From positions 372,001 to 436,000 of the forward strand of contig NZ_QRDY01000001.1 of assembly GCF_003386205.1 (NCBI RefSeq): 64,000 nucleotides of DNA, read 5' to 3'. Position 1 is the stretch's first letter. Each line of letters opens with the position of its first letter. The stretch is from Cohnella lupini. GTDB taxonomy: Bacteria > Bacillota > Bacilli > Paenibacillales > Paenibacillaceae. Position numbers and translations under genes: made by a program. A model generated the notes under the pieces. The model saw only the letters and a program-made list of their open reading frames with translations, was not told the DNA's origin and did no database searches. Below are positions 17,555 through 25,699 of the stretch, in pieces.

Positions 17555-17931
17555 AAAGCATCTGGCTAGCTGGATTGGTCGGAGTCGGCGGCTCGATTGG
17601 CGCTCTTATGCGTTATGGGATCTCCCGGGCTACGGTCGCCTCGCGAAAGCCTGCCTACTATGGCACGCTTCTCGTAAACCTTGCGGGATCGTTCGCGATC
17701 GGGATGTTTATCGGATTCGAACTGGAGTCCGAGCATGTTGCGGAGTATGCCTTTTACGGAATTGGCATCTTAGGCGGATTAACGACCTATTCTACATTGA
17801 ATGTGCAGAAGGTCACCATGCTCCGCCAGGAGCGAGGACGAGTTTTGGTTTATTATTTGGCGGCGACTTACGTTGGCGGATTCGGGTTAACCGCCGCCGG
17901 AGCCGGCTTGGGATATCTACTACATACCTAA
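17551..17931 (+). CDS. crcB: Fluoride ion channel Fluc/CrcB, second subunit
   Basis: A 126-residue paralogue of the preceding protein with the same four-helix plan: GGSIGALMRYGIS, GTLLVNLAGSFAIG and GILGGLTTYSTLN. It starts with GTG at 17551, preceded by GGAGAGGAG and overlapping the stop of the first gene (GTGA), so the two are translationally coupled and probably assemble together. The longer frame from 17434 would overlap the first gene by 120 bp and has no site. The EPSP synthase gene follows after 28 nt and may be cotranscribed. Confidence 0.92.
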   Translation: MKSIWLAGLVGVGGSIGALMRYGISRATVASRKPAYYGTLLVNLAGSFAIGMFIGFELESEHVAEYAFYGIGILGGLTTYSTLNVQKVTMLRQERGRVLVYYLAATYVGGFGLTAAGAGLGYLLHT

Positions 17932-17959
17932 TACATAGTTTCAAGGAGCGTGTTTATCA

Positions 17960-19252
17960 ATGGATATGATCGTCACACCTACGGGAACACTCAAAGGCGA
18001 AATTCAAGCGTTATCCTCCAAAAATTATACGACCCGATATTTGCTAGTGTCCGCATTGGCGGAAGGGACGAGCACGATTTTATATCCGGCTCACAGCGAG
18101 GACGGGGAAGCTATGCGCCGTTGCATTCGCGACCTGGGTGCCACCGTCGAAGAGGACGCCGAGAAAATCGTCATTACCGGATTCGGTCGCAATCCGCGCG
18201 CAACCAAGGAATTAAACGTCGGTAACGCGGGCGCCGTTTTGCGTTTCGTCATGTCGATCGCAGCTTTACTTCCGGAGGTGCACTTCGTCAACGCTTATCC
18301 GGAATCCTTGGGTAAACGTCCGCATGACGACCTGATCGTGGCGCTTGAAAGCATGGGCGTAACCATTGAACACAACAACGGAAGATTGCCGATGACGATC
18401 AAAGGCGGCAATCCGCGCGGCGGCAAAATTCAGGTGTCGGGCAACGTCAGCTCCCAGTTTTTAAGTTCGCTGTTGTTCTTGACTCCTCTTCTGGACGAAG
18501 ATAGCGAGATCGAAGTACTGCACGACCTGAAGTCCAAAGTGGTCATCGGCCAAACGCTCGAGGTGCTTGCTCAGGCCGGCATAATCGTCGAGGCCTCCGA
18601 GGATCTGATGCATTATCGCATCCCCGGCAAGCAGAAATACAAAGCGCAGACGTATACGGTTCAGGGAGATTATCCCGGCTCGGCGGCGATTCTGGCAGCT
18701 GCGGCGGTGACGGAATCCGACGTTGTCGTTCATCGCCTCTTGGAAGAGAGCAAGCAAGGCGAACGAGCCGTCGTAGACGTGCTGCGCGCCATGAACGTCC
18801 CGTTGACGCACGAGAACGGAATCGTTCACGTTCGCGGCAACGGTCGGTTGACCGCCGGCGAATTCGACGGCGACGAGTTCACGGACGGAGTATTGGCTAT
18901 GGTGGCGGCCGCGGTATTCGCCGAAGGTACTTCCCGATTCTACAATGTTGAGAATCTGCGATACAAAGAATGCGATCGCATTACCGATTATTTGGCCGAG
19001 CTGCGCAAAGCGGGTGCCAACGTCGAGGAGAAGCAAGCCGAGATTATCGTCCACGGCCGTCCCGAAGGCGTGGAAGGCGGCGTCGAAATCGACGCTCACT
19101 TCGACCACCGGGTCATTATGGCGCTCACGATCGTCGGGTTGCGCTCCGCTCAACCGATCCGCATTAAAGACGCGCACCATGTCGCCAAATCCTATCCGAT
19201 CTATTTCGATCATTTGAAGTCGCTTGGCGCCAAGGTCGACTGGGTAGACTAA
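17960..19252 (+). CDS. aroA: 3-phosphoshikimate 1-carboxyvinyltransferase (EPSP synthase), divergent
   Basis: A 430-residue enzyme condensing shikimate 3-phosphate with PEP. The two-domain fold is supported by SSKNYTTR (K21, R26), SGNVSSQFLSSLLFL, GDYPGSAA, LRYKECDRI and the late DHRVIMAL. The PEP/glyphosate loop is unusual: GNAGAVLRF (residues 88-96), where classical enzymes have GNAGTAxRP, so the positions equal to Escherichia coli Thr97 and Pro101 are Ala and Phe. The ATG at 17960 follows AAGGAG. It is not inside the usual trp-tyrA-aroA cluster, so a second copy may exist elsewhere. Confidence 0.87.
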   Translation: MDMIVTPTGTLKGEIQALSSKNYTTRYLLVSALAEGTSTILYPAHSEDGEAMRRCIRDLGATVEEDAEKIVITGFGRNPRATKELNVGNAGAVLRFVMSIAALLPEVHFVNAYPESLGKRPHDDLIVALESMGVTIEHNNGRLPMTIKGGNPRGGKIQVSGNVSSQFLSSLLFLTPLLDEDSEIEVLHDLKSKVVIGQTLEVLAQAGIIVEASEDLMHYRIPGKQKYKAQTYTVQGDYPGSAAILAAAAVTESDVVVHRLLEESKQGERAVVDVLRAMNVPLTHENGIVHVRGNGRLTAGEFDGDEFTDGVLAMVAAAVFAEGTSRFYNVENLRYKECDRITDYLAELRKAGANVEEKQAEIIVHGRPEGVEGGVEIDAHFDHRVIMALTIVGLRSAQPIRIKDAHHVAKSYPIYFDHLKSLGAKVDWVD

Positions 19253-19286
19253 TTCAGTCCGAACATAAAGCAAAGGGAGGCAACCC

Positions 19287-19718
19287 ATGATGTCGTACGA
19301 ACATCCGTCGAGAGACGAAATCAAGCAGTTATTATTGGATACGCAGACGATTGCCGTAGTCGGATTGTCCGATGATCCATCGAAGACCTCGCATATGGTA
19401 TCCGAAGCGATGCAAAGCAAAGGTTACCGGATCGTTCCGGTAAATCCGAACGCTGCTTCGATTCTCGGGGAGACGAGCTATCCTTCCCTGAAGGATATTC
19501 CTTTCCCGGTCGACGTCGTGAACGTGTTCCGCCGTCCCGAACATACGCCTCCCATCGCGGAGGAAGCGGTCGCCATCGGAGCCAAGGCGCTCTGGCTCCA
19601 ACTCGGCATCGCTAACGAGGATGCCGCCAGAATCGCCACGGAAGGCGGCCTTCGGATCATCATGGACCGCTGCATTAAGGTGGAGGATTCCATTCTCCTT
19701 CCGAACGGCAAGTCTTAA
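19287..19718 (+). CDS. CoA-binding domain protein (YneT-like)
   Basis: A 143-residue single-domain protein of the CoA_binding_2 type: a Rossmann fold with IAVVGLSDDPSKTSHMVSEA at the nucleotide loop, GYRIVPVNPN and DVVNVFRRPEHTPPI. It resembles the CoA-binding domain of succinyl-CoA synthetase alpha, without the catalytic histidine domain. Bacillus subtilis YneT is similar; its role is unknown. GGGAGG precedes the ATG at 19287. It follows aroA by 34 nt without a terminator, so it could share its transcript, and is closed by a hairpin at 19743. Confidence 0.85.
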   Translation: MMSYEHPSRDEIKQLLLDTQTIAVVGLSDDPSKTSHMVSEAMQSKGYRIVPVNPNAASILGETSYPSLKDIPFPVDVVNVFRRPEHTPPIAEEAVAIGAKALWLQLGIANEDAARIATEGGLRIIMDRCIKVEDSILLPNGKS

Positions 19719-19742
19719 CGAAAAGATAGACGGTGAAAGACT

Positions 19743-19790
19743 AGGACGACGATATACCTCCTCGATGGAGGTATATCTCTGTCCTTTTTA
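19743..19790 (+). terminator. Rho-independent terminator with extended stem
   Basis: GATATACCTCC (19751-19761) pairs with GGAGGTATATC (19767-19777), and an outer AGGAC/GTCCT pairing continues into TTTTT. It ends the aroA-yneT-like unit and lies upstream of the PTS operon. Confidence 0.8.
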
Positions 19791-19860
19791 TGCTTATCTA
19801 TATCAATGTATTAACATTACCGCGGACAATCGCCTGGTTGAGAGAGGGGGGATAAAGGAA

Positions 19861-21747
19861 GTGTACGGAATAGGTTACCTCCAAAGGCTAGGACGGGCCA
19901 TGATGTTACCGATGACGGTGCTTCCCGCTGCCGCCATATTCTTGATGCTCGCGCGATTGCCATGGGACTCCTTCGGATGGCCTCAAGTACCGGAGGTTCT
20001 CCATGCCGCGGGGATGGCGATCTTTCAATTCGTTCCTTACATATTCGCGATCGGCATCGCGCTCGGAATGTCGAACCAGACGGCAACCGCCGGCATGGCC
20101 GCGTTAACCGGAATGTTCATTTTTCATATGGTGACCCATACCTACGACCCGAACGGCGTTCAACCGTCCATGTTCGCCGGCGCGGTCATCGGGGTCGCAT
20201 CAGCGTGGGCGCATGATAGATTCAAGTCTTTTCAATTGCCGGAATTTCTGCAATTTATCGGCGGATCGCGTTTCGTTCCCTTGTTTATGAGTTTTGTCTC
20301 CCTATTGTTCGCCTGGATCATGATCGGGGTCGGAGAGGGGCTAAAGGATTGGGCATCCTCCGCGGGGACGCTTGTTTATTCGGCTGGCGGCTTCGGCGTC
20401 TTTTTGTACGGTTTCCTGCATCGGATCCTCGTCGCTTTCGGCCTTCATCACATACTTAACCATTTATTCTGGTTCCAGGTCGGAGAATACCAAGGAGCGG
20501 ACGGAGCCGTCTATTTCGGCGATTTACCGAGATTCTTCGCCGGGGATCCTACGGCGGGGGCGTTCATGGCCGGACTCTATCCGATCATGATGTTCGCGTT
20601 GCCGGCCGTTGCGTTCGCGATCATCCATGAGGCCCGCGAAGATCTAAAGCCCAAGACGAGCAAACAATTCCGCATGGCCGCTCTTGGCTCCTTCCTCACG
20701 GGGATCACGGAGCCCGTTGAATTCGCCTTCTTGTTCGTCGCGCCGTACTTGTTCCTCATTCATGCGTTGATCTCTGGCGGAATCATGTGGCTCGTTTACG
20801 AGCTTGATATCCATCACGGCTTTACCTTCTCCGCGGGAGCGCTGGAATACTTGGTGAATTTGCCGCTTTCCAAGCGAGGATGGATGCTGCTTCCGATCGG
20901 AATCGCGGTGGGTCTTATCTACTACGTCATGTTCCGTTGGAGCATCCGGCGATTCCAGTTGGCGACGCCGGGACGCGAGGACGCGACAAGGTTGGACGAT
21001 TGGGCGGGTGATATTCCGTACCGCGCGCCGTTAATTCTTCAGGCGCTCGGAGGCAAGGAGAACATGATCCGATTGGAGGCGTGCATTACGAGGCTACGGT
21101 TGACGCTGGAGGACGACCGTAAAGTCGACGTGCAATCGCTGCGCCACTTAGGGGCCGCGGGAGTCATTCGGCTTGGGGGCGGGCACGTGCAAGTCGTATT
21201 CGGCACCTTCTCGGAGCTGATCCGCGAAGAGATCAACAAGCACATGCAGATGGACGTGCAGCAGGTGCAGTTCCATTCGCCGATGCAAGGTAGGATGATC
21301 CCGCTCGAAGAAGTCGACGATCCTATTTTCGCGCAGCGGTTGGTCGGACGAGGAGTCGCCTTCATCCCTGACAAAGGCGAACTGGTAGCTCCCGTTCAAG
21401 GGAAAGTCATCCATATCCATCCTTCCTTGCACGCCATCGGCTTGCTGACGAAAGACGGCTTGGAGGTGCTCCTCCACGTCGGGATCGATAGCTCCCATTT
21501 AGGAGGAAAAGGGTTCACGATTTTGGTGAAAATAGGAGACGAGGTTTCGCCGGGGCAACCGCTTCTGAAATTTCATCTTCCGACGCTTAAGCAGCATGCC
21601 AAGTCCTTGGCGACGCCGATGGTCATCACGAATAGCGATATCGTTAAATCATGGCGTTTCGCGCCGTTTAAGGCAGTCAAGAAAGGTCAAGCGGCCGTTA
21701 TGTCGGTCGTCGTGAACGAGAGAGAGAATAAGGGGGCGGGGAAATGA
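19861..21747 (+). CDS. PTS EIICBA permease, N-acetylglucosamine/glucose type (NagE-like)
   Basis: A 628-residue sugar permease of the phosphotransferase system. EIIC spans about residues 1-370 with some ten helices and the sugar-site GITEPVEF. EIIB follows with the phosphorylated cysteine in ACITRLRL (C408), then EIIA with the phosphohistidine in LLHVGIDSS (H539). The EIIC segments HHILNHLFWFQVGEY and GDLPRFFAGDPTAG are closer to GlcNAc permease NagE than to glucose PtsG. The GTG at 19861 is chosen because GAGAGGGGGG and AAAGGA stand upstream and homology begins there. It overlaps the Enzyme I gene by 4 bp. Confidence 0.88.
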   Translation: MYGIGYLQRLGRAMMLPMTVLPAAAIFLMLARLPWDSFGWPQVPEVLHAAGMAIFQFVPYIFAIGIALGMSNQTATAGMAALTGMFIFHMVTHTYDPNGVQPSMFAGAVIGVASAWAHDRFKSFQLPEFLQFIGGSRFVPLFMSFVSLLFAWIMIGVGEGLKDWASSAGTLVYSAGGFGVFLYGFLHRILVAFGLHHILNHLFWFQVGEYQGADGAVYFGDLPRFFAGDPTAGAFMAGLYPIMMFALPAVAFAIIHEAREDLKPKTSKQFRMAALGSFLTGITEPVEFAFLFVAPYLFLIHALISGGIMWLVYELDIHHGFTFSAGALEYLVNLPLSKRGWMLLPIGIAVGLIYYVMFRWSIRRFQLATPGREDATRLDDWAGDIPYRAPLILQALGGKENMIRLEACITRLRLTLEDDRKVDVQSLRHLGAAGVIRLGGGHVQVVFGTFSELIREEINKHMQMDVQQVQFHSPMQGRMIPLEEVDDPIFAQRLVGRGVAFIPDKGELVAPVQGKVIHIHPSLHAIGLLTKDGLEVLLHVGIDSSHLGGKGFTILVKIGDEVSPGQPLLKFHLPTLKQHAKSLATPMVITNSDIVKSWRFAPFKAVKKGQAAVMSVVVNERENKGAGK

Positions 21748-23498
21748 TTCAAGCGCTAGGAGCCTCGCAAGGAATCGCAATAGGCAAGGCGTTCGTATTG
21801 CCGCACTGGGAGTGGGAGCTTCCGGAGCAGAAAATCGACGTGGCCGATTTGGCCAAGGAATTCGATCGCTTGTATGAAGGCATTCGCCGATCCAAAACGG
21901 AGATCAACCGAATGAGGACCGAGCTGGACGAGGTCGTCGGTTCGGAGGAAGCCAGCATTTTCGATGCGCATCTGGCCATTCTCGAAGATCCCGTGTTCAT
22001 GAACGAAATTCAAGGCATTATTCAAAGACAATATAAAGTCGCGGAAGTCGCCGTAAAAGAAGCGATCGATCATTTCGTGACGATGTTCGACCTGCTTGAC
22101 GACGAATACATGAAGGAGCGGGCGCTAGACATCAAAGACGTGGGGAACAGGCTGCTCAAGCATCTGCTAGGAGCGCCGGATATCGCCTTGCCCGAGGATA
22201 CCCAGCCCTTCGTTCTTGTCGTGCGCGAATTGTCTCCTTCTCAGCTCGTGCATCTGAAGCCGGAGCTAGTGCTCGGAATCGTCACGATGGTCGGGAGCCC
22301 GACATCCCATTCCGCGATCATGGCTAGGGCTTTCGGAATCCCGATGGTCATGGGCGTGGAAGGAAAGCTGGAGCAGCCGATCGGGACCGGTGACTTGATC
22401 ATCATCGATGGCGGAACCGGGATGCTTCAAGTAGATCCGACTTCGGACATGGTTTCCCGTTATACGGAACTGCGTAAAAGGCAAATAGCGGATAGGGAAC
22501 AATTATTAACGCTCGCCCAGGTGCCGGCCGTAACGCAGGACGGAGTCTCGTTGACGCTTGCTGCGAATATCAGCTCGCTTAAGGAGCTTGAGGCGGCGTT
22601 GAGCAACGGAGCGGTGGGAGTAGGATTATTCCGGACCGAGTTTCTGTATATGGATCGGGTCCGATTTCCTTCGGAGGAGGAGCAATTCGAGGTATACCGG
22701 GCCGTCGCGCAGAAGCTTAAGGGGGAAACCCTGATCATCCGCACGCTCGACATCGGCGGAGACAAGCAGCTCGACTATCATGAATTGCCGGAAGAGGAAA
22801 ATCCGTTCCTGGGCTTCAGGGCGATCCGCTTCAGCCTGGAACGCAAGGATTTGTTCAAAACGCAGCTTCGCGCCATTCTTCGGGCTTCCCATTTCGGAGA
22901 CGTTCAGATCATGTATCCTCTCATCACGTCCGTGGACGAAGTGCGCGAGGCTAACGAAGTGCTGGAAGAGGCAAAGTCGGAGCTAGCTCAAGAAGGCATT
23001 TCTTTCCGGCAGGATACGAAAGCGGGGATCATGATAGAGGTACCCGCCGCGGTGGCAATCGCGGATTTGCTGGCGGAGGAAGTCGCGTTCTTCAGCATCG
23101 GCACGAACGACCTGATTCAATTTACGCTAGCCGTAGATCGGATGAACGAACAAATCAGCCATATGTACGAGCCGTATCACCCGGCTATTTTGCGGATGCT
23201 GCGCACGGTCGCGAACTCGGCAAAGTCGCGAGGCATCCCCGTGAGCGTTTGCGGGGAGATCGCCGGGGATGTAAACGCTCTGCCGATCTGGATCGGACTC
23301 GGAATAGAGGAGTTAAGTTTGTCGGCTCAAGCGATATTGCCCGTGAAGCAAAGCATGCTTCGAACGAGAGCGTCGGATTGCCGGAAACTCCTGGAAGATA
23401 TGTTCCGATGTAAGACGGCCGGCGAAGTCCGGGCGCTCGCCACCCAATTTTACGCGGAAGCAGCGCTCTCGCCGGGTAACGTACAGCCTCGGAAATAA
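21744..23498 (+). CDS. ptsI: PTS Enzyme I (phosphoenolpyruvate-protein phosphotransferase)
   Basis: A 584-residue cytosolic enzyme that takes phosphate from PEP and gives it to HPr. The phosphohistidine lies in SPTSHSAIMARA (H189), the PEP-binding domain has FRTEFLYMDR, and the catalytic cysteine is in SVCGEIAGD near the C-terminus. The length is typical (570-585). Its ATG overlaps the stop of the EIICBA gene, so EI and permease are made together; there is no ptsH here, so it must borrow an HPr from elsewhere. It could be the organism's main or a second EI. Confidence 0.92.
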   Translation: MIQALGASQGIAIGKAFVLPHWEWELPEQKIDVADLAKEFDRLYEGIRRSKTEINRMRTELDEVVGSEEASIFDAHLAILEDPVFMNEIQGIIQRQYKVAEVAVKEAIDHFVTMFDLLDDEYMKERALDIKDVGNRLLKHLLGAPDIALPEDTQPFVLVVRELSPSQLVHLKPELVLGIVTMVGSPTSHSAIMARAFGIPMVMGVEGKLEQPIGTGDLIIIDGGTGMLQVDPTSDMVSRYTELRKRQIADREQLLTLAQVPAVTQDGVSLTLAANISSLKELEAALSNGAVGVGLFRTEFLYMDRVRFPSEEEQFEVYRAVAQKLKGETLIIRTLDIGGDKQLDYHELPEEENPFLGFRAIRFSLERKDLFKTQLRAILRASHFGDVQIMYPLITSVDEVREANEVLEEAKSELAQEGISFRQDTKAGIMIEVPAAVAIADLLAEEVAFFSIGTNDLIQFTLAVDRMNEQISHMYEPYHPAILRMLRTVANSAKSRGIPVSVCGEIAGDVNALPIWIGLGIEELSLSAQAILPVKQSMLRTRASDCRKLLEDMFRCKTAGEVRALATQFYAEAALSPGNVQPRK

Positions 23499-23524
23499 AT
23501 AAAGCTCGGAGCTGCAATATAAAA

Positions 23525-23566
23525 TGCCTCCGCGCCGTCATCCGGTAAACCGGCAGCGCGGAGGCA
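23525..23566 (-). terminator. Rho-independent terminator of the DJ-1/PfpI gene
   Basis: TGCCTCCGCGC and GCGCGGAGGCA form an 11-bp stem containing an inner CCGG/CCGG pairing. On the minus strand it is followed by TTTTATATT. It may also stop the ptsI transcript. Confidence 0.75.
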
Positions 23567-23573
23567 CAAAGAA

Positions 23574-24098
23574 TTAACGACGACCAAACAGTAAATCGCA
23601 GAAGGCTTTGGCGTATGGAGGAAGGTCGGGCGGCCTGCGCGCGGATACGATGTTCCGGTCGACGACGACCGCTTCGTCCAGCCAAGTAGATCCCGCGTTC
23701 TCCATGTCGTCGCGAATGCCCGGCGTGGAGGTAACGGTTCTTCCTTCGAGAATTTTGGCCGAGATCAGCACCCAGCCGGCATGGCATATTTGACCGATGG
23801 GCTTATTCGCATCGTTCATTAAGCGGGTGAATTCCAGAACGCGGGCATCCCTGCGGATTTTGTCGGGAGCCCAGCCTCCTGGTACGAGCAACCCGTCGAA
23901 TCGGTCGGCATCGAGCTCGTCGTACGAGATATCCGCAACGGCGGGCACGCCATATTTGCCAATATGCTTGCGGCCCTTTTCGGGACCGGCGTATAGAACC
24001 TCGGCGCCTTCTTCGCGCAAGCGGTAAACGGGATACCACAACTCCAAGTCTTCGAATTCATCGTCAAGCAAACATACGACTCTTTTAGTAGCCGTCAT
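23574..24098 (-). CDS. DJ-1/PfpI family protein (type 1 glutamine amidotransferase-like)
   Basis: A 174-residue alpha/beta protein of the PfpI/YfkM/YraA group. The nucleophile elbow is QICHAGWVL (C105 followed by H106), preceded by the oxyanion-side GGWAPDK. In Bacillus such proteins are stress proteins proposed to act as protein deglycases or glyoxalases; a protease role is doubtful. GGGGGA stands ahead of the ATG at 24098. Single gene, convergent with ptsI and divergent from vanZ. Confidence 0.88.
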   Translation of the reverse strand: MTATKRVVCLLDDEFEDLELWYPVYRLREEGAEVLYAGPEKGRKHIGKYGVPAVADISYDELDADRFDGLLVPGGWAPDKIRRDARVLEFTRLMNDANKPIGQICHAGWVLISAKILEGRTVTSTPGIRDDMENAGSTWLDEAVVVDRNIVSARRPPDLPPYAKAFCDLLFGRR

Positions 24099-24207
24099 TT
24101 GAGATCCCCCATTTCATGATTCCGGATAACGAACAGAGTTCCATTGTACCAAATCGAGAACAATCCTTCACGCTAGATATCGGAGGACGCAGAAAGGAGA
24201 AATCCAT

Positions 24208-24621
24208 GTGGCGAAAAGATGGAGATACATCCCGGTTATTGTGTGCATGCTCGCGATATTCGGCTTTTCCTCCAGAAGCGGAGATCAGTTGGATACAATC
24301 CTTCCTTGGGTTCAGAAGTGGATGCCGTGGTTAACGGACTTTAATCCGATGCATTACGTCGCTTACTTCGCGCTAGGCTTAACCGTCGCCTTCGCGCAGG
24401 GGAGAAAAGCGGCTACTTGGCAAGGCTTCCTATTAAACGTCTTGATATGCGTGCTGTACGGGCTGACCGACGAATGGCATCAATCCTATGTTCCGATGAG
24501 GAGCCCCGATCCTCTCGATCTGCTTCACGACGCCATCGGCGCGGCGGCTGCGGGTCTTCTCGTATTGCTTTTGTTTAGGCTTCGCAACCGGCGCAGTTCC
24601 AGAAATTACACTATCGGGTAA
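24208..24621 (+). CDS. VanZ family membrane protein
   Basis: A 137-residue protein with four hydrophobic segments. The VanZ signature is clear: FGFSSRSGDQL after helix 1, MHYVAYFALGLTVAF, and the DEWHQSYVPMRSPDPLDLLHDAIGAA-type helix that ends the domain. VanZ proteins give low-level teicoplanin resistance in enterococci, while chromosomal copies like this have no defined role. The start is GTG 24208, about 8 nt from AGGAG; an ATG at 24206 is in another frame and leads to an early stop. Confidence 0.86.
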   Translation: MAKRWRYIPVIVCMLAIFGFSSRSGDQLDTILPWVQKWMPWLTDFNPMHYVAYFALGLTVAFAQGRKAATWQGFLLNVLICVLYGLTDEWHQSYVPMRSPDPLDLLHDAIGAAAAGLLVLLLFRLRNRRSSRNYTIG

Positions 24622-24691
24622 AGCAGGATTTAATAGGCTTCGGAACGAATATATTCGGAGTAACCTCTTTGTTTATAAGGAGAGAATCCCG

Positions 24692-25102
24692 TTGCTTAAA
24701 TCCTGCTCATGCGGAAGAGAAATGCATCTCATGCTCCGCACCGTCATTTTCGCGAAAAAAGTAAATATCAACAATGTTCCGGTCTATAATTGCTCCCATT
24801 GCGGACGAAACGATGTGTTTCCGGGTGTCAAAGAAGACGTAGGAAGACTGGTCGGCGAATTGGGGAACCAGCCTGCTCCCCATAGCATTCCTTTCGATCA
24901 GGTTCACGAATGGGCAGGGGTTCTATCCCGGGCTATGAATTTGTCCGACTCGCTTCAGGCGACCGTAATCGCCAGAGCCGCCGAAGAGAGAATCAATCAA
25001 CTGCTGGACTTATGGTTGATCGCTTCTTCCTTGGAAGACGAAACTTGGAAGAAGGAGCTGCAAAGCCGGCTGTCTCAATTAAGCGCTCAGTACATATCCT
25101 AG
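24692..25102 (+). CDS. Zinc-ribbon hypothetical protein (YgiT-like N-terminus)
   Basis: A 136-residue protein whose N-terminal 40 residues form a treble-cysteine ribbon: CSCG at residues 5-8 and CSHCG at about residues 34-38, similar to YgiT-type zinc fingers. The remainder is helical, with acidic ends and a LIASSLEDETWKKEL segment. It starts with TTG (24692), eight or so nt after AAGGAGAG. No toxin partner is adjacent, so it is not obviously an antitoxin. Function unknown. A terminator follows. Confidence 0.65.
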   Translation: MLKSCSCGREMHLMLRTVIFAKKVNINNVPVYNCSHCGRNDVFPGVKEDVGRLVGELGNQPAPHSIPFDQVHEWAGVLSRAMNLSDSLQATVIARAAEERINQLLDLWLIASSLEDETWKKELQSRLSQLSAQYIS

Positions 25103-25118
25103 CTTTTAGGACGAAGAG

Positions 25119-25149
25119 GACGGGGAGATTAGCGCTCCCGTCTTTTTTT
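25119..25149 (+). terminator. Rho-independent terminator
   Basis: GACGGG-G-AG pairs with CTCCCGTC (25135-25142), followed by seven T. It ends the zinc-ribbon gene. Confidence 0.82.
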
Positions 25150-25208
25150 GCGCGCCGATGTTTTTTCTGATACGATTAACGGATAGAATTCCGGAGGAGG
25201 CTGCGATA

Positions 25209-25568
25209 ATGGCTACAATTCAACAATTAACGTCCGTTCAACAATGGGATCAAGCGATTCAAGGAACTTCGGTGAAGCCTTTGCTCGTTTTTAAGCATAG
25301 CACGACCTGCCCGATAAGCGCCGCTGCGCACGAAGAAGTGATGCACTTCATCGAAGACGACAAGGACTCGCCCGTAGATTATGCCATCGTGCACGTCATC
25401 GAGGACCGTCCGGTAAGCAACGCGATCGCCGATCATTTGGAAGTTAAGCACGCTTCTCCGCAGGCGATACTCGTGAAGGACGGACAACGGGTTTGGGATA
25501 CTTCGCATTGGAATATTACGTACGCCTTTTTGTCGGAAAAACTTGCGCCTTCCGTAAACAATCCCTAA
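25209..25568 (+). CDS. ytxJ: Bacillithiol-system redox protein YtxJ
   Basis: A 119-residue thioredoxin-fold protein. Instead of a CXXC pair it has TCPIS with a single active cysteine (C34), as in YtxJ, which is proposed to act as a monothiol bacilliredoxin-like protein removing bacillithiol from proteins. HASPQAILVKDG contains the cis-proline loop of the fold. The ATG at 25209 has GGAGGAGG upstream, better than the in-frame ATG at 25158. In Bacillus subtilis ytxJ also lies just upstream of ccpA, separated by aroA; here aroA is missing. Confidence 0.88.
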   Translation: MATIQQLTSVQQWDQAIQGTSVKPLLVFKHSTTCPISAAAHEEVMHFIEDDKDSPVDYAIVHVIEDRPVSNAIADHLEVKHASPQAILVKDGQRVWDTSHWNITYAFLSEKLAPSVNNP

Positions 25569-25699
25569 TCTCGACTTCATACGCTTCATAATCCCTCATG
25601 TCAGATTGCTAAACATGCGGATTTGTCGTATGATTACCTTAATCATCCATGACTGGACAAGTTATTGCTTGTCGGTCACGAACATTGGAGCGAATTATT

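Noticed and set aside
18461-19420. A 319-codon open frame on the minus strand
   Set aside because: It is entirely antisense to aroA, whose conserved motifs explain the sequence; no ribosome binding site or recognisable domain.
24116-24334. Frame starting with ATG at 24206 overlapping vanZ
   Set aside because: It uses the vanZ ribosome binding site in another frame but ends early and has no family features; the VanZ signature lies in the GTG frame.
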